DNA from: Acidobacteriota bacterium | GTDB lineage: Bacteria > Acidobacteriota > Terriglobia > Bryobacterales > Bryobacteraceae | DNA length: 38,856 bases | Reading direction: 5' to 3' | Assembly (NCBI GenBank): GCA_016213755.1 | Contig: JACQZT010000353.1 | Coordinates: forward strand, 1 to 38,856 | Shown here: positions 17,301-25,433 of the stretch, piece by piece | Layout of the letters: every line of letters starts with the position of its first letter | Position numbering within the stretch: position 1 is the stretch's first letter | The notes under the pieces: generated by a model | The model's database searches: none | Told to the model about the DNA's origin: nothing | What the model saw: the letters and a program-made list of their open reading frames with translations, nothing else | Program-made: the position numbers and the translations under genes

Positions 17301-19893
17301 GTTTCTCTCCTACTGGGGAGACTGGGACGGCAGCAACCGCCCCTCCGGGCAAGGGCATCGGCTGGTGGCCACCGTCCTGATGGAGAATGTCGCCCGCATG
17401 GGACGGCTCTTCCACATGCTGCTGGCGGCCAACCCGGCGTTGCGCGTGGAAGGGCATCTCATCGAGCAGGTTCGCCGGCTGCCGGCGACCAACCGGCGCT
17501 TCCGGGCGCTGTTCGATGAGATCACCGATCTGACCCATCAGCTCGAGCGCCGCTACCGCGGCCTGCTTCCCTTCGACGTCGAGCCCGGCCTCCTGCGCAA
17601 GCTGGGCATGAAGCTGCACGTCGCGCGCGACCCGGTCTTCCTGTTGTGGGAGCACAACGACCGGCTCGAACGCAGAATGCTCGAGCTGCGCCGCGAGCGC
17701 CGGCGCACGCTGGAACACTATTTCGGGTTGAACACGTCTCTGCGCGAGTGCCTGCGCGCGAACCTGGGCGAGTTGCGCAGGCACCTCCGGCACACCCGGC
17801 TCGCGCTGGAGGCGGCCGGATACCGCGATCTTCTGCGCCGCTTCGCCATCACGCCGCGCATTCACCAGAACATGGTGACCTCGGCCGATCCGTTCGCCAT
17901 CGACACCACGGTCTACAACCTCACCGAGGTGAACGAAATCGCCGGGCGGCACGGCAACCCGGGCATGATGCTGGCTTTGCAGGTGAGCATGTCGTCGGAG
18001 GCGGAAGCCCTGATTTCGCTCGACCGCAAGATGCGGGCCCGGCGCGAGGAGACGCTGCGCGCCGGCTGCCCGGATCTTCCGCCCATCTGGCTGGTGCCTC
18101 TGTACGAGGACGTCGAAGTGGTGCGGAACGTGCGGAGCTACCTGGACAAGCTCTGGAATTACGCCCTGCAAAGCCGCCGGCTGGGCGAGAGCACCGAAGG
18201 CCGGTTCTCGGAGATGGTCTGCGAGCTCTTCATCGCCGGCTCGGATCTGAGCCAGCAGGTGGGCCAGACCGCCGGCCTGGCCGGGTTCCGCAAGGCCAAG
18301 TACGAGATCGTCCGCTGGCTGGCCGAGCGCGGTTTGGTGGGCGAGGTGCGCATCAAGATGGGCAGCGGCGAGCCCATGCAGCGGCAGGGCGGCTATTACG
18401 CGCCCGTCTCGGGGCTTCCGGCTTTCCTGCTCACTCCGGAAAACGAGAAGACGCTGGGCCAGTGCGTGGAGGCCTCCGCCAAGCGCAGCGCCCGTTACGC
18501 CACCACACCCCTGATGGGGCTGTTCGCCAGCGGCGACTTGCGGACCTTTCAGAGCAACCTGGCCGAGCGCCTGCGGCACCTGCCGGTGGCCGAGTTCGCC
18601 CAGACGCTGCATCACATCGCCGAGGCGCAGCGCTTCTCGACCCATGAGCTGCGCCGGGCGGCGGAGCCGCTCACCGACACGCGCCTCCAGTTCACCCACC
18701 GCGGGCTGCAAGAGCTCGGGCGCCTCACCGTGGGGTCGCAGGAAGGGCTGTTCGACGAATTTCTGAAGTTGTCGACGGAGAACTTCCGCCACATCCTGTA
18801 CGGCCGCGAAGAGGACGTGGTCGGCATTTACGCCATCTCGTATTTCGTCGCCCGCACTCTGCCGCCCCTGCGCGACCGGCCCACCGTTCGCCCCGCCTCG
18901 GGCGTGGCCGCCGGCCGCGGGCACAAGATCCTCGAACGGATCGCCGCCACCATCCCGCTGGCGCGCTACGGAAGCTCGCTGCGCGCCATCGCGCACAACC
19001 AGGCGCAGACCTTCGTGCTGGGCGTGAACCAGTTGACCACCGGCTTGTTCCGCTCGCTGAGCTCGTTCGCCCGCACGCAATCCACCGAGGGCGAGGGCGA
19101 GGGTGTGCTGGCCGACCGGATTCTGCCCTATCTCCCGGTCTACGAAATCCTTCAGTCCCTGCGCCTGTATCACGATCTGGAACTGCGCTGGCTGTGGCTC
19201 ATGGAGCGCGGTTTCCCGGCCGGCAATTCGGCCTTCACCGCCCTGCGCGAGGACGCCGACTCGATTCGCGCCACCGTTCCCCTGTTCCAGAAAGAGCTGC
19301 TGCGCCGGCACGGCGTGCAAGTCTCGGATTTCTTCGAAGGCGACCGCTTCCCGCCGAAGCTGCTGCCGGCGCTGCGGCCGGACCTGGCGGTCCTGCTGCA
19401 AGCCGATCTGTTCAACACCAGCGCAGACGTGTTCCTGGACGCGATCGGAGGCGGCGTACCCCCGGCGTGGCGCGAGGAGACCGGGCGGCTGCTGGGCGTG
19501 CCGGAGAAGATCCGCGCCTGGCGCGAGAAGGCCTGGGAACTGCTTCGGGAGCCGGTGTACGCGCGGGTTTCCAGCTTCGTCGAGCTGGCCACCGCGCTGC
19601 ACTCGGTGGCGCTGCGCAACCCGGCCGCCGAGACGCCGTTCCTCTCCGTAAAGCGCAAACTGCCACGGCCAGCGGCCGGCGACGACTCGTTGCAGCAGTT
19701 CCTGGAGGCCGCCGTCGACTACCTCTCGGCCCTGCCGCGGGGCCCGGTGGAACTGCCCACCAACATCGTGCGGGCCATGCAAGAAGTGAAGCGCATCGTC
19801 CGCATCGAGGAGCAGGCCCTGCCCCCGCGCGAACAGGATCTGCTCCGCTTCTACCTCCTCCAAATCGCCCGCACCGCCGGCGAAAACGGCTGA
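14347..19893 (+). CDS. giant fusion: aminotransferase-like domains plus PEP-carboxylase-like domain
   Basis: 1848 residues from a GTG at 14347; an ATG at 14362 is also possible. Residues 1-330 look like a degenerate fold-type I PLP domain ('FGESTGRREVILASGGTIEALR') without a catalytic lysine. Residues about 385-790 form an apparently complete class I/II aminotransferase: 'NNPHNATG' (527-534), D559 and Y562 in 'IDDLSYQN', PLP-lysine K606 in 'SVHSLSKTD', and R750 in 'FRLTLGG'. Residues about 800-1848 follow phosphoenolpyruvate carboxylase in order: 'TVHPTQ' (H903, compare TAHPTE), 'YWGDWDGSNRP' (989-999, compare GGDRDGNP), 'VPLYED' (E1254), 'GSDLSQQVG' (D1300), 'GSGEPMQRQGG' (R1346), 'SLRAI' (R1546) and a C-terminal 'ENG'. 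Both metal ligands are kept, but arginines equivalent to E. coli R396 and R581 appear to be W993 and S1340, and K546 is Q1303. PEPC activity is therefore doubtful. It forms an operon with the SPFH gene. Function unknown. Confidence 0.85.
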   Translation: MPASSMSDAFALRPAKGAVVSEISGATAASPVPPEERVNFHIGNPVQDPRLLELYARIALGLPRTNDGAPGDPAARLSAELGWDAAERPKLDFLLSLIRESAPYLPRGGFLKNKPGELIRLFGEWLAKQPEPLSYDFGESTGRREVILASGGTIEALRVFFHALASQLRRLPATIFSHGVELPPHLTGFETLELVPLPEGETAAVEALSGALARGDDSRPSFVLLGRIPSEEARRLLRLVVRDYSLFIVEANDAPNHASLAREARMMNRTLRFLTPAVFSPHLKGLSTVFVAGFHEFVGILERMHFQLKGTPSASEVELLTYLLKRGAPARLPVPPPEETLCHEPAPFLPGIQQAAGAAVAGVEARAACIAGAWSARIEARADAAIERSADRLARATRPAARGAFVEDPLERLEFREILGALPDRQDELIAAFKTAFLRHHPEYRFGASLVVSGSARTALGVLGFHCGIREVVIPDLSWTYEHCFPSVTSVPLTPDFELDAGRMIDTIDRRMLGDPGWRQYGAVVFNNPHNATGQVFSQDALRTLLRYLLERGIRVIDDLSYQNVAPSRDLAGPPTLRQLASGLARHGYLSAEQADRLISVHSLSKTDCLAGARLCLVEIRDRELRRRFQTVLRTIAPNLGAILAGYLFYRGSAQSVNSYWRLRNEILDDRMRAIEEAAANLPLERNPFGIAITRPAGSMYPRMTLNNLPAGISLDWIASGLARQGIGIIPLSTFAHTEEGLEIGRKSFRLTLGGVDGAGRLLTKTRRVLIDLNRIVADEESHYNRKALSVAPCRPHERLNQPELERQWTAFSRQVRHELRRTVPPARWSPDAASAAEFLDGRLEVFRTRFKDRVELAHEWLSLAQADNGRRLEQVLDQELRGDDLPRRQARFRQRLYDRTVHPTQMYSIQSETLWEQAIASILSGEQGAQILVEPLARELAREFLGLNVAVTSRAEGDELLLDLGAALAAEDFARFRCGSERLTFLSYWGDWDGSNRPSGQGHRLVATVLMENVARMGRLFHMLLAANPALRVEGHLIEQVRRLPATNRRFRALFDEITDLTHQLERRYRGLLPFDVEPGLLRKLGMKLHVARDPVFLLWEHNDRLERRMLELRRERRRTLEHYFGLNTSLRECLRANLGELRRHLRHTRLALEAAGYRDLLRRFAITPRIHQNMVTSADPFAIDTTVYNLTEVNEIAGRHGNPGMMLALQVSMSSEAEALISLDRKMRARREETLRAGCPDLPPIWLVPLYEDVEVVRNVRSYLDKLWNYALQSRRLGESTEGRFSEMVCELFIAGSDLSQQVGQTAGLAGFRKAKYEIVRWLAERGLVGEVRIKMGSGEPMQRQGGYYAPVSGLPAFLLTPENEKTLGQCVEASAKRSARYATTPLMGLFASGDLRTFQSNLAERLRHLPVAEFAQTLHHIAEAQRFSTHELRRAAEPLTDTRLQFTHRGLQELGRLTVGSQEGLFDEFLKLSTENFRHILYGREEDVVGIYAISYFVARTLPPLRDRPTVRPASGVAAGRGHKILERIAATIPLARYGSSLRAIAHNQAQTFVLGVNQLTTGLFRSLSSFARTQSTEGEGEGVLADRILPYLPVYEILQSLRLYHDLELRWLWLMERGFPAGNSAFTALREDADSIRATVPLFQKELLRRHGVQVSDFFEGDRFPPKLLPALRPDLAVLLQADLFNTSADVFLDAIGGGVPPAWREETGRLLGVPEKIRAWREKAWELLREPVYARVSSFVELATALHSVALRNPAAETPFLSVKRKLPRPAAGDDSLQQFLEAAVDYLSALPRGPVELPTNIVRAMQEVKRIVRIEEQALPPREQDLLRFYLLQIARTAGENG

Positions 19894-19919
19894 GATTGAG
19901 CCTTTGGCGGACGTCCCTT

Positions 19920-19933
19920 CCCCCAAATGGGGG
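19920..19933. repeat. perfect 5-bp inverted repeat CCCCC-AAAT-GGGGG
   Basis: Five C, the loop AAAT, and five G lie 27 bases after the stop of the giant fusion gene. No T-run follows, so it is a poor intrinsic terminator. It could be an operator half-site pair for a dimeric regulator controlling the small ORF. Confidence 0.4.
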
Positions 19934-20016
19934 TATGCAGATCCCCGCAAGAATTCCCGGCCAGATCATGCTCGGGGGAATTGTCGTATTTCTTTTGGTA
20001 CTGGTACAGCTAAGAC

Positions 20017-20217
20017 ATGTCAGTCCAACAGGCGCTCTCCTCCCCCAGAGCAGTTGGCACGATTGAAGAGCAACTGCGCTGCCTGTACGCCCGGAAAACG
20101 GCGATAAACGATTTGATACGGAGTCTGGAAGCATATTGGCGTTGCCCCGAATCGGTCCCGCGGAAACCGGCCGGCCGGGAAACAATCGACTTCGCGATGC
20201 GGAGGATCGCCTCGTAG
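20017..20217 (+). CDS. small hypothetical protein, 66 residues
   Basis: The ORF starts with ATG at 20017 and has a Glu/Leu/Arg-rich helix ('TIEEQLRCLYARKTAINDLIRSLEAYWRC') that could form a coiled coil or a helical hairpin. No Shine-Dalgarno is visible, but TTGTCG-N18-TACAGC upstream would place the transcript start at or beside the ATG, so a leaderless message is possible. It lies alone between two larger genes in the same direction. The family is not recognised. Amphipathic patterning and the promoter-like sequence make it plausible; it may still be a chance ORF. Confidence 0.45.
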   Translation: MSVQQALSSPRAVGTIEEQLRCLYARKTAINDLIRSLEAYWRCPESVPRKPAGRETIDFAMRRIAS

Positions 20218-20296
20218 GTTCCCCTTCGCCGTTGCGGACGGACAGTTTCAGAGGCGGTGCTAAAATTGGAAGAAGGACTGGCATCTCCTCCGAATA

Positions 20297-23200
20297 ATGA
20301 ACTGGACGGATCGGCAGCGGGCGTTACTCGACTCTCTGGACGAGCGGATTGTCGTGCTGGACGGCGCCATGGGCACCATGATCCAGCAGCGTCAACTGGT
20401 TGCGGAGGATTTCGGCGGGCCGGCGCTGGAAGGCTGCAACGAGAATCTGTCGCTGACGCGGCCCGACGTGGTCCTGGACATCCATCGCGCGTTCCTCGCG
20501 GCCGGTGTGGATGTGATCGAGACCAACACCTTCGGCGGCACGCCGCTGGTGCTGGCCGAGTATGGGTTGGCGTCGCGGACCCGCGCCATAAACCTGGCCG
20601 CCGCCCGTCTGGCCCGGCAGGCCGCCGAGGAGTACTCCCGCCCGGGGCGGCCGCGGTTCGTGGCCGGGGCCATGGGACCCACCACCAAGGCCATCAGCGT
20701 GACCGGCGGCGTAACCTTTTCCGAGCTGCGACAGCACTTCTACGAGCAGGCCCAGGCGCTGGTGGAAGGCGGCGCCGACCTGCTGCTGGTGGAAACCTGC
20801 CAGGACACCCGGAACACGAAGGCGGCGCTGCTGGCCATTCGCCGTTTGGAGCAAGAGATTGGGCAAAAACTGCTGGTCATGGTGTCGGGGACCATCGAGC
20901 CGATGGGCGCCATGCTTGGCGGGCAGACCGCCGACGCCTTCTGGGTGTCGGTGGCGCACGCCGGCCTGCTCTCTATTGGCCTGAACTGCGCCACCGGTCC
21001 GGAGTTCATGCGCGACCACATCCGGACGCTGCATCAAATGGCCGAAACGCGCATTTCCTGCTATCCCAACGCCGGGCTGCCCAACGAAGACGGGCAGTAC
21101 CTGGAGACGCCCGATTCGCTGGCCGCGCAACTGGAGCGCTTCGCCAGCCAGGGCTGGCTGAACCTGGTGGGCGGCTGCTGCGGCACCACGCCCGAGCACC
21201 TGGGCGCCATCGCCGCGATGGTGCGGGGCAAGGCCCCGCGGCGCGCGCCGGCTGGCCTCCGGCGCGCTTACTACGCCGGGATCGAACTGGTGGAGGCCGA
21301 GGACTCCAACCGGCCGCTGCTGGTGGGCGAACGCACCAACGTCATCGGCTCGCGCATTTTCCGCAACCTGGTGGCGGCCGAAAAGTGGGAAGAAGCGACC
21401 GACATCGCGCGCCGCCAGGTGCGCAACGGCGCGCACATCGTGGACGTGTGCCTGCAAACCAGCGAGCGGGACGAATTGGCCGACATCCCGCCCTTCTACG
21501 AAAAGCTGATTCGCAAGGTCAAAGCGCCGGTGATGATCGACACCACCGATCCGCGGGCGCTCGAATTGGCGCTCAGCTTCTGCCAGGGGAAGAGCATCAT
21601 CAATTCCATCAACCTGGAAGACGGCGAGGAGAAATTCGAGCGCGTCTGCCCGCTGGCGCGGGCCTACGGCGCGGCCCTGGTGGTGGGATCGATCGACGAA
21701 GACGCGCGGCAGGCGCAAGCCTTCACCCGGGAGCGGAAGCTGGCCATCGCCGAGCGCAGCGTCGAGCTGCTGACCCGCAAGTACGGCATACCGGTGGAGG
21801 ATATCGTCATCGATCCGCTGGTATTCCCTTGCGCCACCGGCGACGAGAACTACATCGGCGCGGCGGTGGAGACCATCGAGGGCGTGCGGCTGGTGAAACA
21901 GCGGCTGCCGGGAGTCAAGACCATTCTGGGCGTCTCGAACGTTTCGTTCGGCCTGCCTCCCGCGGCGCGCGAGGTGGTCAACTCGGTCTTTCTGTACCAC
22001 GCCACCAAGGCCGGATTGGACCTGGCCATCGTCAACGCCGAAAAGCTGGAGCGCTTCGCCTCGCTCGGCGCCGGGGAGCGGCGTCTGGCCGAAAACCTGC
22101 TCTTCAACACTTCGCCTCCGGGGACCGGCGCGCCCCAGGACTGGCGCGAGCAAACTCGCGACCAGAAAGTCATCCTCAACCAGCACCACATCGGCGCGAT
22201 CACCGAGCATTTCCGCGGCGCAGTGGCGAAGCAGCAGAAGCGCCACCTGGAGGACCTGCCGCTCGACCAGCGCCTGGCGGCGTACATCGTCGAGGGCGCC
22301 AAGGACGGCTTGGTCGAAGACCTGGAACGCAAGCGTGCCGAGGGCGTCGCGCCGCTGGAGATCGTCAACGGCCCGCTGATGGCGGGCATGAACGAGGTCG
22401 GGCGGCTATTCAACAATAACGAGCTGATCGTCGCCGAGGTGCTGCAATCGGCCGAAGCGATGAAGGCCGCGGTGTCGCACCTCGAACAGTTCATGGAAAA
22501 GAGCGACACGGCGGCGCGCGGCAAGGTGGTGCTGGCCACGGTCAAAGGCGACGTCCACGACATCGGCAAGAACCTGGTCGAGATCATCCTCTCCAACAAC
22601 GGCTACCAGGTGATCAACCTGGGCATCAAGGTGCCGCCCGAAGACCTGGTCCGCGCCTGCGCCGCGCACACGCCCGACGCCATCGGACTGTCGGGCCTGC
22701 TGGTGAAGAGCGCGCAGCAGATGGTGGTCACGGGCGAGGATCTGCGCGCCGCCGGCATCCGCGTGCCGCTGCTGGTGGGGGGCGCGGCGCTGTCGGAGAA
22801 ATTCACCGTGGCCAAAATTGCTCCGGCCTACGGCACGCCGACGTTTTATGCCAAGGACGCCATGACCGGTCTGCGGCTGCTGAACGAAATCATGGACCCG
22901 GCCACGCGCGAGGCGGCGCTGGCCGCTCACCTGCACAGCGAGCCGGGCGCCTGGGGCAGTCGCGAGGAGGAGCCGGCCGTGCCGGTGTCCGAGACGCGCA
23001 GTTTGAAGGTGCGCACCAGCGTGCCGATTCCCCCCGCTCCGTACCTGGACCGCAAAGTGCGCGACGTGCCGCAGTTGGCCGAGGTGTGGAGCTACATCAA
23101 CCCGTTCATGCTCTACGGCCGGCACATGGGCTTTAAGGGCGACTTCGAAAAACAGTTGGCCGCGCGCGACGCCAAGGCCCTGGAACTGTTCGAGAAGATG

Positions 23201-23830
23201 GAGCGGGTGCGGCGCGTCGCCGCGTCGTTCATGAAGGCCCGCGCGGTGTGGCGGTTCTTCGAGGCCGGGCGCGACGGGAACCGGATTCACCTCTTCGAGC
23301 CGGGCGCGCAATCGCCGCTGCACACCTTCACGTTCGGCCGCCAGGCCAAGGCCGGCGGGCTGTGCCTGAGCGATTACATCCTGGACCCCGCCGGCGGCGC
23401 GCGCGACCACCTGGCGCGGTTCGTGGTCACCGCCGGCGAAGGCATTCGCGAGTGCGCCGAGCAGGCCAAGCACCGCGGCGAGTTCCTCCTGGCTCACGGG
23501 ATTCAGGCCCTGGCGATCGAGACCGCCGAGGCCTCGGCCGAATGGCTGCACCGGCGCATCCGCGAGGACTGGGGCTTCCCCGATCCGCCCGAAACGACCA
23601 TGAAGGAGCGCTTCACCTCGCGCTATCGCGGCAAGCGCTACAGTTTCGGCTACCCCGCCTGCCCTAACCTGGACGACCAGCAGGGAATCTGGAAACTTCT
23701 GCGACCCGAGGACATCGGCGTCCAGCTTACCGAAGGCATGATGATGGAGCCGGAAGCCAGCGTCAGCGCGCTGGTCTTCCACCACCCGGACTGCGCCTAC
23801 TTCACGGCGGCCGAAGACGGAGCGGCCTGA
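20297..23830 (+). CDS. metH: cobalamin-dependent methionine synthase
   Basis: 1177 residues, a typical full-length MetH. It transfers the methyl group of 5-methyltetrahydrofolate to homocysteine via methylcobalamin in the cytoplasm. All four modules are present. The homocysteine domain (about 1-330) has 'LDGAMGTMIQ' and the zinc cysteines in 'GGCCGTT' (C294, C295). The pterin-binding domain (about 345-620) starts 'LLVGERTNVIGSR'. The B12 cap and B12 domains (about 640-880) contain 'DVHDIGKN' with the cobalt-ligand histidine H754. The C-terminal AdoMet reactivation domain (about 900-1177) has the 'RYSFGYPACPNL' motif. The stop overlaps the 3' end of the convergent trypsin-like gene by 34 bases. 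The presence of the reactivation domain means the protein is not one of the split types. Confidence 0.97.
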   Translation: MNWTDRQRALLDSLDERIVVLDGAMGTMIQQRQLVAEDFGGPALEGCNENLSLTRPDVVLDIHRAFLAAGVDVIETNTFGGTPLVLAEYGLASRTRAINLAAARLARQAAEEYSRPGRPRFVAGAMGPTTKAISVTGGVTFSELRQHFYEQAQALVEGGADLLLVETCQDTRNTKAALLAIRRLEQEIGQKLLVMVSGTIEPMGAMLGGQTADAFWVSVAHAGLLSIGLNCATGPEFMRDHIRTLHQMAETRISCYPNAGLPNEDGQYLETPDSLAAQLERFASQGWLNLVGGCCGTTPEHLGAIAAMVRGKAPRRAPAGLRRAYYAGIELVEAEDSNRPLLVGERTNVIGSRIFRNLVAAEKWEEATDIARRQVRNGAHIVDVCLQTSERDELADIPPFYEKLIRKVKAPVMIDTTDPRALELALSFCQGKSIINSINLEDGEEKFERVCPLARAYGAALVVGSIDEDARQAQAFTRERKLAIAERSVELLTRKYGIPVEDIVIDPLVFPCATGDENYIGAAVETIEGVRLVKQRLPGVKTILGVSNVSFGLPPAAREVVNSVFLYHATKAGLDLAIVNAEKLERFASLGAGERRLAENLLFNTSPPGTGAPQDWREQTRDQKVILNQHHIGAITEHFRGAVAKQQKRHLEDLPLDQRLAAYIVEGAKDGLVEDLERKRAEGVAPLEIVNGPLMAGMNEVGRLFNNNELIVAEVLQSAEAMKAAVSHLEQFMEKSDTAARGKVVLATVKGDVHDIGKNLVEIILSNNGYQVINLGIKVPPEDLVRACAAHTPDAIGLSGLLVKSAQQMVVTGEDLRAAGIRVPLLVGGAALSEKFTVAKIAPAYGTPTFYAKDAMTGLRLLNEIMDPATREAALAAHLHSEPGAWGSREEEPAVPVSETRSLKVRTSVPIPPAPYLDRKVRDVPQLAEVWSYINPFMLYGRHMGFKGDFEKQLAARDAKALELFEKMERVRRVAASFMKARAVWRFFEAGRDGNRIHLFEPGAQSPLHTFTFGRQAKAGGLCLSDYILDPAGGARDHLARFVVTAGEGIRECAEQAKHRGEFLLAHGIQALAIETAEASAEWLHRRIREDWGFPDPPETTMKERFTSRYRGKRYSFGYPACPNLDDQQGIWKLLRPEDIGVQLTEGMMMEPEASVSALVFHHPDCAYFTAAEDGAA

Positions 23831-24444
23831 ACCAGCGCCTGTACCGGCTGGAGCCGCAGCAGGCGCAACACCTCGGGATACGCCCGGCCGTAGGCCAGCC
23901 GGCGCGGCGACACCGCGCCGCCCTGGTGCAGCGCCACCGGCCGGGCGCCTGCGCGCGTTACCCACACCGCGCCCGAGTCGCCTTCGTCGCTCAGTTCGTA
24001 GTCGGACGGCAGGTCCAGGAGTTCGATCTCGACGCGCGCCGGCGTGGCCAGCGTGACGACGCCCTCGGTGACGCCGGTGACGGCGCCGGACTTGAGCACG
24101 CGCATTCCCTCCTCCGGCTCCAGCGGCGCACCGATGGGCGGCAGGCCCAGAATCTCGGCCACCGCGTCCATACCGCCGGTGACGCGCGCCGCGGCCAGGT
24201 CCGCGGCGCGGTCCGCGCGGCCCGGGTCCACCGCCGCCACTAGTTTGTCTGGGTCGTCGATGGGCTGATAAATCGGGTCGGCCGCCTGATCGGGCGTGCA
24301 CAAGACGTGGAAGCAGCTTACAATCCAGCGGTCAACCCCGTCCGAGGTCGCGATCATGCCCAGCGTGCCGGGCCGGGCCACGCGGGGGTTGAAGATCTCG
24401 ATGCCGCCGCGCAGGGGGCGAAACACGCGGTTATGATTTCGCAT
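23797..24444 (-). CDS. trypsin-like serine protease-fold protein
   Basis: 215 residues without a signal peptide or membrane segment, so probably cytoplasmic unless exported otherwise. A chymotrypsin-like triad can be read: H46 in 'IVSCFHVL', D82 in 'ADLAAARV' and S157 in 'DEGDSGAVWV'. The segment 'LKSGAVTGVTEGVV' is also typical of the non-canonical trypsin-like proteins found in bacteria and plant NAL1 relatives. The gene starts six bases after the stop of the nuclease gene, so the two form a unit and are likely co-translated. Its 3' end overlaps metH on the other strand. Activity is plausible from the triad, but substrate and role are unknown; it may cleave or control its nuclease partner. 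Confidence 0.75.
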   Translation of the reverse strand: MRNHNRVFRPLRGGIEIFNPRVARPGTLGMIATSDGVDRWIVSCFHVLCTPDQAADPIYQPIDDPDKLVAAVDPGRADRAADLAAARVTGGMDAVAEILGLPPIGAPLEPEEGMRVLKSGAVTGVTEGVVTLATPARVEIELLDLPSDYELSDEGDSGAVWVTRAGARPVALHQGGAVSPRRLAYGRAYPEVLRLLRLQPVQALVQAAPSSAAVK

Positions 24445-24450
24445 GGCCGC

Positions 24451-25359
24451 TCACCACATCTCGGCCGCGCCGCGCTCCAGCTTGCGCTGGCCGGCCAGTG
24501 GCATGTCGGGCTCGAAGTCGATGCCCGTGCGGCGCTCGATAAACTCGATGGGCTTGATGAACTCGGCGAAGCGGAACGGCCGCGGGTAGGCGCGGTTCTC
24601 CATCACGAAGGCGATGGCTTCCCAGGGGCCGTCCTTCGCGCGGCGGGCGATGACGATCTTGAACATGTGCGTCGGCACGGCGACGTGGTCTTTGCCGATC
24701 GCCTTGTAAGACACGGCCCCGTTGGCGGTGGCAGGGTTGTCCTCCTTGGGGTCGTAAAACATCGGTCCCGTGATCTGGTAGGTTTCGCCGTACTTGAGGG
24801 TCCATTGGCGCGTCTGGTCTTCGAGCTCGCGCCAGATTTGCTGGTTCATGGCCGGGGCCTGCGGCACCATGTTCGAGAGGTAAAACGTCTCGACCTTGAG
24901 CTTTGCGTCCCGCGTCTGATTGCCCGCCGGCGCCTGGTGGCCGCGGTCGTAACCGCTGCTCTTATAGTCGGCGAGTTCGGCGCGCGTGCCGGGTTTGAGA
25001 GCCGGATCGGGCAGAAACTTGTCGCTGCGCGAGACGCTGCCGCCCAACTGCGCGGCGGTGACGTGCTCGGCCACCCAAACCGGGATCTTCTCCAGTGTGC
25101 TGTGCTCGAGAACGTACCCGTCGCGAGCGATCAACGCCGTCGCCGGCCCGTAGCCGCTGGCGTTGGGATCCAGTTTCGGGCAGCCCATGAAACAGATCCG
25201 CTCCATGCGCTGCCGGTCCTCGGGGGCGAGCCCGGCTTGCTGACGGGCATAGGTTGTGCCCGGCGCGACCCGTGTTTTGACCATGCTTCGGCCGCAGCCA
25301 AATGCCGCCAGCAGGGCCAGAACAACTGAGAGACGCACTCCGCGATTCGTCATTCGCAA
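24451..25359 (-). CDS. secreted DNA/RNA non-specific endonuclease (NucA/EndoG family)
   Basis: 302 residues. The N-terminus ('LSVVLALLAAFGCGRS') is a signal peptide; C22 follows a weak lipobox, so it may be a lipoprotein. The beta-beta-alpha-metal nuclease core shows 'GYDRGHQAPAGNQ' with the catalytic H141 of the DRGH motif, and 'FYLSNMVPQAPAMNQ' with the metal-binding N172. Such enzymes cut DNA and RNA with little sequence preference, using Mg. It would act in the periplasm or at the cell surface, for nucleic-acid scavenging, biofilm DNA turnover or attack on competitors. A trypsin-like gene follows six bases downstream. It is divergent from the sulfatase operon, with only 74 bases between the starts. 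Confidence 0.92.
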   Translation of the reverse strand: MRMTNRGVRLSVVLALLAAFGCGRSMVKTRVAPGTTYARQQAGLAPEDRQRMERICFMGCPKLDPNASGYGPATALIARDGYVLEHSTLEKIPVWVAEHVTAAQLGGSVSRSDKFLPDPALKPGTRAELADYKSSGYDRGHQAPAGNQTRDAKLKVETFYLSNMVPQAPAMNQQIWRELEDQTRQWTLKYGETYQITGPMFYDPKEDNPATANGAVSYKAIGKDHVAVPTHMFKIVIARRAKDGPWEAIAFVMENRAYPRPFRFAEFIKPIEFIERRTGIDFEPDMPLAGQRKLERGAAEMW

Positions 25360-25422
25360 TTTCCTCCGTATGCCAGCATTCTAACTTGAGAGGAAGGCTC
25401 GGAACGGAACTTTGTTTGGCGA

Positions 25423-25428
25423 TATACT
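25423..25428 (+). promoter_or_regulatory. candidate -10 element (TATACT) of the sulfatase operon
   Basis: TATACT ends five bases before the ATG at 25434. Transcription from the usual distance would start at the A of ATG, giving a leaderless message. No Shine-Dalgarno lies before this ATG, which fits that reading. A -35 is not clear. Confidence 0.4.
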
Positions 25429-25433
25429 TTGAC

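Larger units (their letters stand above)
19894..20296. other. intergenic region with palindrome and one small ORF
   Basis: This 403-base gap between the giant fusion gene and metH holds a GC-rich palindrome (19920-19933), a TTGTCG/TACAGC promoter-like pair (19981-19986 and 20005-20010, 18-base spacer) and a 66-codon ORF (20017-20217). No cobalamin riboswitch is recognisable before metH, and only 79 bases separate the small ORF from metH. Confidence 0.5.

Noticed and set aside
15313-19950. A 1545-codon open frame on the minus strand
   Set aside because: It is antisense to the giant fusion gene, whose frame carries aminotransferase and PEPC motifs throughout. The antisense product has biased composition (His, Gln, Arg, Gly) and no recognisable domain, as expected for a GC-rich shadow.
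20218-20296. Possible cobalamin riboswitch before metH
   Set aside because: Only 79 bases are free and no B12-box-like conserved segment was recognised.
20324-22246. A 640-codon minus-strand frame over metH
   Set aside because: Shadow of metH with low-complexity composition and no ribosome site.
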